The notes under the pieces were generated by a model, which did not search any database, was not told where the DNA came from, and saw only the letters and a program-made list of their open reading frames with translations. Of a stretch of DNA of 9,241 nucleotides, positions 5,900 through 9,241 are shown in pieces. The position numbers and the translations under genes were made by a program. How positions within the stretch are numbered: the stretch's first letter is position 1; the number at the start of each line of letters is the position of its first letter. Origin of the DNA: an uncultured Flavobacteriales bacterium (GTDB lineage: Bacteria > Bacteroidota > Bacteroidia > CAIKAF01); the NCBI GenBank assembly GCA_937925455.1, contig CALEWF010000179.1, positions 1 to 9,241 on the forward strand. The letters run 5' to 3'.

Positions 5900-7312
5900 A
5901 TGGAAACCTTTCAGCCTTATTTAGCCGGAAATTTTATACAAACTTCACACAGCCACACCATCTTCAATCCTCATACCGGTCAGCCGGTAGCCCAAACCTG
6001 GCTTTGCGGCGAAGAAGAAATTGAAACAGCCATCCAACTCGGCCTGGAAGCCGAATCAACCATGGCTTCTTTTCCAGCTTGGAAACGTTATGAAGCGCTT
6101 CGCTATATCTCTGATGAACTCATAAAAAACAAAGCATACCATGCCGACCTGCTGGCACGCGAAGCAGCCAAACCCCTTCGTTATGCAACCACTGAAATTG
6201 AACGGGCAGCCCAAACTCTTCTTGCGGCTGCAGAAGAAAGCAAACGCATCCAGGGCGAGGTCATTCGCCTCGATTGGACGCCTAACGGACTGGGCAAAGA
6301 AGGAATTGTAAAAAAATTTCCGATAGGGTTAATCTCCGGTATCAGTCCGTTTAACTTTCCGCTTAACCTGGCTGTTCACAAAATTGCTCCTGCCATTGCT
6401 TCAGGCAATCCTATCATCCTCAAGCCGGCTTCTTCCACCCCGCTCTCTACCTTGGCACTGGCTCGTATCATCCATCAAACTGATTTGCCCAAAGGCGCTG
6501 TTTCCATCTTACCGGCATCGCGTTCGGCCGGAAACAAACTGGTAACAGACGACCGCATCAAATTACTTTCATTCACCGGCTCTGACAATGTAGGCTGGGA
6601 AATGAAAAAGCATTGCGGCAAAAAGAAAACCATACTTGAGTTAGGAGGCAATGCTGGCGTCATTATTTCATCTTCTGCCGATATTCACGCCATTATGGAT
6701 ACCTGCATTCAAGGAGCTTTTGCCTATGCCGGCCAAATTTGCATTCATGCCCAGCGTTTTTTTGTTCATACCTCGCTTTACAATGCATTTGTGGATGCAA
6801 TGAAACGACGAGCCGAACAAATTCGTATCGGCGCTCCGGAACTTACAGAAACCGAATTTTCTGCCATGATTGACGAAAATAATGCACATCGAGTAGAAAG
6901 CTGGATTAGTGAAGCGGTATCTTCTGGCGCAGAGGTAATATACGGAGCAAAACGCAATCAAAATCTGGTTTACCCTACCATCCTCATTCACACCCATCCC
7001 TCTATGAAAGTCAACGCAGAAGAAATATTTGGCCCTGTAATTACCATCGAGCCATTCAACGAATTTTCCGAAGCTATTCAAAAAATCAATCAAAGCAAGT
7101 TTGGATTACAAGCCGGCGTTTTCACTCAACGCATAGATGAAATGAATCAAGCCTTTGAACATATTCATGCCGGAGGTATTATTCTTAATAATGTTCCTAC
7201 TTTACGTTTTGACCACATGCCTTATGGCGGAGTAAAAGATTCAGGCTTGGGCCGTGAAGGCGTAAAATACGCCATGGAAGATATGCTAGAAATAAAAATT
7301 CTGGTGAAGTAA
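5900..7312 (+). CDS. NAD(P)-dependent aldehyde dehydrogenase
   Basis: This is a complete 470-residue cytoplasmic enzyme of the aldehyde dehydrogenase superfamily, which oxidises an aldehyde to its acid using NAD+ or NADP+. Catalytic residues are all present: N152 in SPFNFPLN, E247 in LELGGN, the nucleophile C281 in AGQICIHAQR and E375 in EEIFGPV. K175 in ILKPASSTP is the coenzyme-binding Lys. The position that is Glu in strictly NAD-dependent relatives (KxAE) is Ser178 here, so NADP+ use is plausible. The C-terminal MPYGGVKDSGLGREG (440-454) resembles the lactaldehyde dehydrogenase/non-phosphorylating GAPDH-like branch; the true substrate is unknown. The ATG at 5900 is preferred because the nearby ATG at 5893 is out of frame. 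It stands alone on the plus strand, and its last codons form half of a perfect inverted repeat. Confidence 0.94.
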   Translation: METFQPYLAGNFIQTSHSHTIFNPHTGQPVAQTWLCGEEEIETAIQLGLEAESTMASFPAWKRYEALRYISDELIKNKAYHADLLAREAAKPLRYATTEIERAAQTLLAAAEESKRIQGEVIRLDWTPNGLGKEGIVKKFPIGLISGISPFNFPLNLAVHKIAPAIASGNPIILKPASSTPLSTLALARIIHQTDLPKGAVSILPASRSAGNKLVTDDRIKLLSFTGSDNVGWEMKKHCGKKKTILELGGNAGVIISSSADIHAIMDTCIQGAFAYAGQICIHAQRFFVHTSLYNAFVDAMKRRAEQIRIGAPELTETEFSAMIDENNAHRVESWISEAVSSGAEVIYGAKRNQNLVYPTILIHTHPSMKVNAEEIFGPVITIEPFNEFSEAIQKINQSKFGLQAGVFTQRIDEMNQAFEHIHAGGIILNNVPTLRFDHMPYGGVKDSGLGREGVKYAMEDMLEIKILVK

Positions 7313-7334
7313 AATAATACCCCACCAGAATTTT
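7295..7334. terminator. Probable bidirectional intrinsic terminator
   Basis: AAAATTCTGGTG at 7295-7306 and CACCAGAATTTT at 7323-7334 are perfect reverse complements, giving a 12-bp stem with a 16-base loop. The A-rich left flank and T-rich right flank provide U-rich tails in both directions, so it can serve both convergent genes: the aldehyde dehydrogenase (stop at 7310-7312, inside the loop) and the repeat protein (stop at 7363-7365). The left arm is coding, covering the last Ile-Leu-Val codons. The stem core is only moderately GC-rich and the right tail is interrupted by GC, so its efficiency is uncertain. Confidence 0.65.
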
Positions 7335-7362
7335 GCTTTTACCCCCACCACGATATTTTTTT

Positions 7363-9241
7363 TTACCGAATTAGGTTTACCTGACCTATCAATTCATGGT
7401 ATTCTCCATTGTAAAATTTAGCCTCTATGCGATAATTGTAAACATCTTGCTTCGCTTGAGCCCCTTTATGATACCCATCCCAACCTTGATGAATATTATC
7501 GGTTTCAAATACCTTATCTCCCCAACGATTAAAAATTGCCATTCTATATTCTTTGCAGCTTCTGGATACTGCATTAAAGGTTTCGTTTATTCCATCGCCA
7601 TTGGGGCTAAACGTATTCGGAACATACAAGGTGTACATAACATTTACTTTACTGCTTGCCACTTCAGTACATCCATTTTGGTCAACTACCAACAATACAT
7701 ATTCAGTGGTTATTAAAGGCGATGCAACCGGATTTAAACAAGTGCTACAATCTAACCAGTCTGCTGGACTCCACAAGTAAGTAAAACCACCTGCGCCACC
7801 ACTTACATTGGCATTCAATGTTACTTCATCTCCCACATATATTGTATATTCCTCTTCCATTCCATCTATCACTATTGCATCAGGGCTATGTATCGTATAA
7901 GTTCCACTTATATTACACATGTTGGCATCAAATACCGTTATTGTGTAAGTTCCAGCTCCTACTTGAGTTAAATCTTCTTGCATCGAACCATTACTCCAAA
8001 CATATTGATAGGGTGCTACTCCTCCATTTACCGTAACTTCAATGTATCCATTAGATAATCCATAACATACCAAATCTTTAACATTTGCTTCAATTTGAAG
8101 CACCGGTGGTTCTGTCAAAGTATAACTTGCATTCAATATACATCCTTGATTATCCGTAATTGTAACATCATAAGTACCTGGTGTTAGTAAATAAATATCT
8201 TCATCAGATGAACCATTACTCCAGCTATAGGTATATGGCCAGGTACCTCCCATCGTAATTAAGTCTATTGATCCATTAGCCATACCGTTACAGGTGGGAT
8301 TGGTGGTTGTAGCTGATGATATGGTTAAAGGACCAAGTGGTTGGCTCACACTCACCATAGCATCATCCACACAACCATTAATATCTATTACCTGAATATA
8401 ATAATTACCAGCTGTTAAGCCTCCAAAATTGGGTCCTCCAGGATTGCCATTGATCGTCCAAATATAAGGTGCTGTTCCTCCACTGGTATTGGTGTTAATG
8501 CTTCCATCATTACCGCCAAAGCAGTTTACATCATCTACCATAGTTACAGTCAAACTTAAAGCTGCCGCAGGCTGACCAATATTTACTAATTCATTATCCA
8601 CACATCCATTATTATCAGTTACCTGAATATTATAGGCTCCGGCTGTTAATCCTCCAAAGTTGGGCCCGCCAGGGTTGCCGTTAATTGTCCAACTATAGGG
8701 AGCAGTTCCTCCGATTGTGTTGGTATTGATGCTTCCGTCATTACCTCCAAAACAATTTACATTATCTACCATGGTTACTGTCAAATCTAATGCTGCCGCA
8801 GGCTGACCAATATTTACTATTTCATTATCCACACATCCATTATTATCAGTTACCTGAATATTATAGGCTCCGGCTGTTAATCCTCCAAAGTTTGGTCCGC
8901 CCGGGTTGCCGTTGATGGTCCAGTTGTAGGGGGCTGTTCCTCCGCTGGTATTGGTATTGATACTACCATCATTCCCACCGAAACAGTTTACATCATCCAC
9001 CATGGTTACCGTTAAATCGAGGGCTGCAGCCGGTTGTCCTACATTTACTAACTCAACATCTGTACACCCGTTGTTATCAGTGGCTTGAATGGTATAGATT
9101 CCGGCGATTAAGCCTGTATAATTGGGTCCGCCCGGATTACCATTAATTGTCCAACTATAGGGAGCAGTTCCTCCGATTGTGTTGGTATTGATGCTTCCGT
9201 CATTACCTCCAAAACAATTTACATTATCTACCATGGTTACT
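7363..9241 (-). CDS. SprB-repeat surface protein with T9SS type B sorting domain (5' end missing)
   Basis: The reading frame is open to the right edge. The Met at 9232-9234 is an internal residue of a repeat (V-T-M-V-D), so the true start lies outside the window. Counting from that Met, 623 residues are visible. Four near-identical 77-residue SprB-type repeats cover 1-308, each with a CFGGNDGSI motif, GGTAPY and a NGC near its end. Two diverged 75-residue repeats follow (309-383 and 384-458), then an Ig/PKD-like domain (459-540) and a C-terminal CHU_C/gliding-motility domain (541-623). The last has TFSPNGDGINETF, IFNRWGDKVFET, GWDG, VYNYRIE and a final GQVNLIR. The C-terminal type directs export by the type IX system to the cell surface. 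By analogy with SprB the protein is a likely adhesin, but gliding itself is not shown. Confidence 0.93.
   Translation of the reverse strand, partial: VTMVDNVNCFGGNDGSINTNTIGGTAPYSWTINGNPGGPNYTGLIAGIYTIQATDNNGCTDVELVNVGQPAAALDLTVTMVDDVNCFGGNDGSINTNTSGGTAPYNWTINGNPGGPNFGGLTAGAYNIQVTDNNGCVDNEIVNIGQPAAALDLTVTMVDNVNCFGGNDGSINTNTIGGTAPYSWTINGNPGGPNFGGLTAGAYNIQVTDNNGCVDNELVNIGQPAAALSLTVTMVDDVNCFGGNDGSINTNTSGGTAPYIWTINGNPGGPNFGGLTAGNYYIQVIDINGCVDDAMVSVSQPLGPLTISSATTTNPTCNGMANGSIDLITMGGTWPYTYSWSNGSSDEDIYLLTPGTYDVTITDNQGCILNASYTLTEPPVLQIEANVKDLVCYGLSNGYIEVTVNGGVAPYQYVWSNGSMQEDLTQVGAGTYTITVFDANMCNISGTYTIHSPDAIVIDGMEEEYTIYVGDEVTLNANVSGGAGGFTYLWSPADWLDCSTCLNPVASPLITTEYVLLVVDQNGCTEVASSKVNVMYTLYVPNTFSPNGDGINETFNAVSRSCKEYRMAIFNRWGDKVFETDNIHQGWDGYHKGAQAKQDVYNYRIEAKFYNGEYHELIGQVNLIR
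8311..9241 (-). repeat. Tandem 231-bp SprB repeat array (four units, continuing past the edge)
   Basis: Units begin on the minus strand at 9234, 9003, 8772 and 8541, exactly 231 bp (77 codons) apart, and the array runs off the right edge. Each encoded unit has Cys at repeat positions 7 and 57, suggesting one disulfide per unit. Units 1 and 3 share VDN...TNTIGGTAPYSW, while units 2 and 4 share VDD...TNTSGGTAPY, an alternating A-B-A-B pattern in their N-terminal halves. At DNA level 9143-9241 and 8681-8779 are identical over 99 bases, while the adjacent parts of the same units differ widely. The following two units (8086-8310 and 7861-8085) are 225 bp long and much more diverged. Confidence 0.9.

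Noticed and set aside
6668..7093. Minus-strand open frame of 141 codons inside the aldehyde dehydrogenase gene
   Set aside because: It lies entirely antisense to a catalytically complete enzyme and shows no protein-like motifs.
9232..9234. Met at the right edge as the true start of the repeat protein
   Set aside because: It is a conserved internal residue of every near-identical repeat unit, the frame remains open beyond it, and no signal peptide follows.
8311..9241. CRISPR-like or non-coding tandem repeat
   Set aside because: The 231-bp period is an exact multiple of three, the frame stays open throughout, and the units translate into SprB-type domains without spacers.

Overview
The window looks like chromosomal DNA of a member of the Bacteroidota. 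The best evidence is the right-end gene. It encodes tandem SprB-type repeats followed by a gliding-motility/type IX secretion (T9SS) type B C-terminal domain, a combination characteristic of that phylum. Supporting signs are AT-rich DNA, mostly absent Shine-Dalgarno sequences and TAnnTTTG-like candidate promoters. I cannot name a genus.

Layout. Bases 1-461 carry no convincing gene but hold two A-rich inverted-repeat elements. Bases 462-4384 are a minus-strand cluster, probably one operon, transcribed in the order EamA-type transporter, NAD+ synthetase (nadE), uncharacterised 134-residue protein, Na+/Ca2+ exchanger-family antiporter; the gaps are 13, 1 and 33 nt. Divergent from it, at 4433-4837 on the plus strand, is a small lipoprotein with a heavy-metal-associated (HMA)-like fold that lacks the metal-binding CXXC. 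It meets a convergent secreted sphingomyelinase-like phosphodiesterase (4841-5692, minus) with only 3 nt between stop codons. Bases 5693-5899 hold a GC-rich, hairpin-dense island inside this AT-rich DNA. An aldehyde dehydrogenase follows (5900-7312, plus). The right end (7363-9241, minus) is the C-terminal part of a large repetitive surface protein whose start lies outside the window.

Functional links. The four genes of the left cluster are plausibly co-transcribed, but NAD synthesis, metabolite export and cation exchange form no obvious single pathway. NadE would supply NAD+, which the aldehyde dehydrogenase may or may not use. That is general metabolism, not evidence of a dedicated system. 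I see no mobile element, CRISPR array, tRNA or rRNA.

The most interesting signals are the mosaic identity pattern between the 231-bp repeats of the adhesin-like gene, the GC-rich hairpin island, a perfect 12-bp inverted repeat overlapping the end of the aldehyde dehydrogenase gene, the paired ACCACAAAG-type inverted repeats, and the HMA-like lipoprotein without metal ligands. I found no clear undescribed multi-gene system here.
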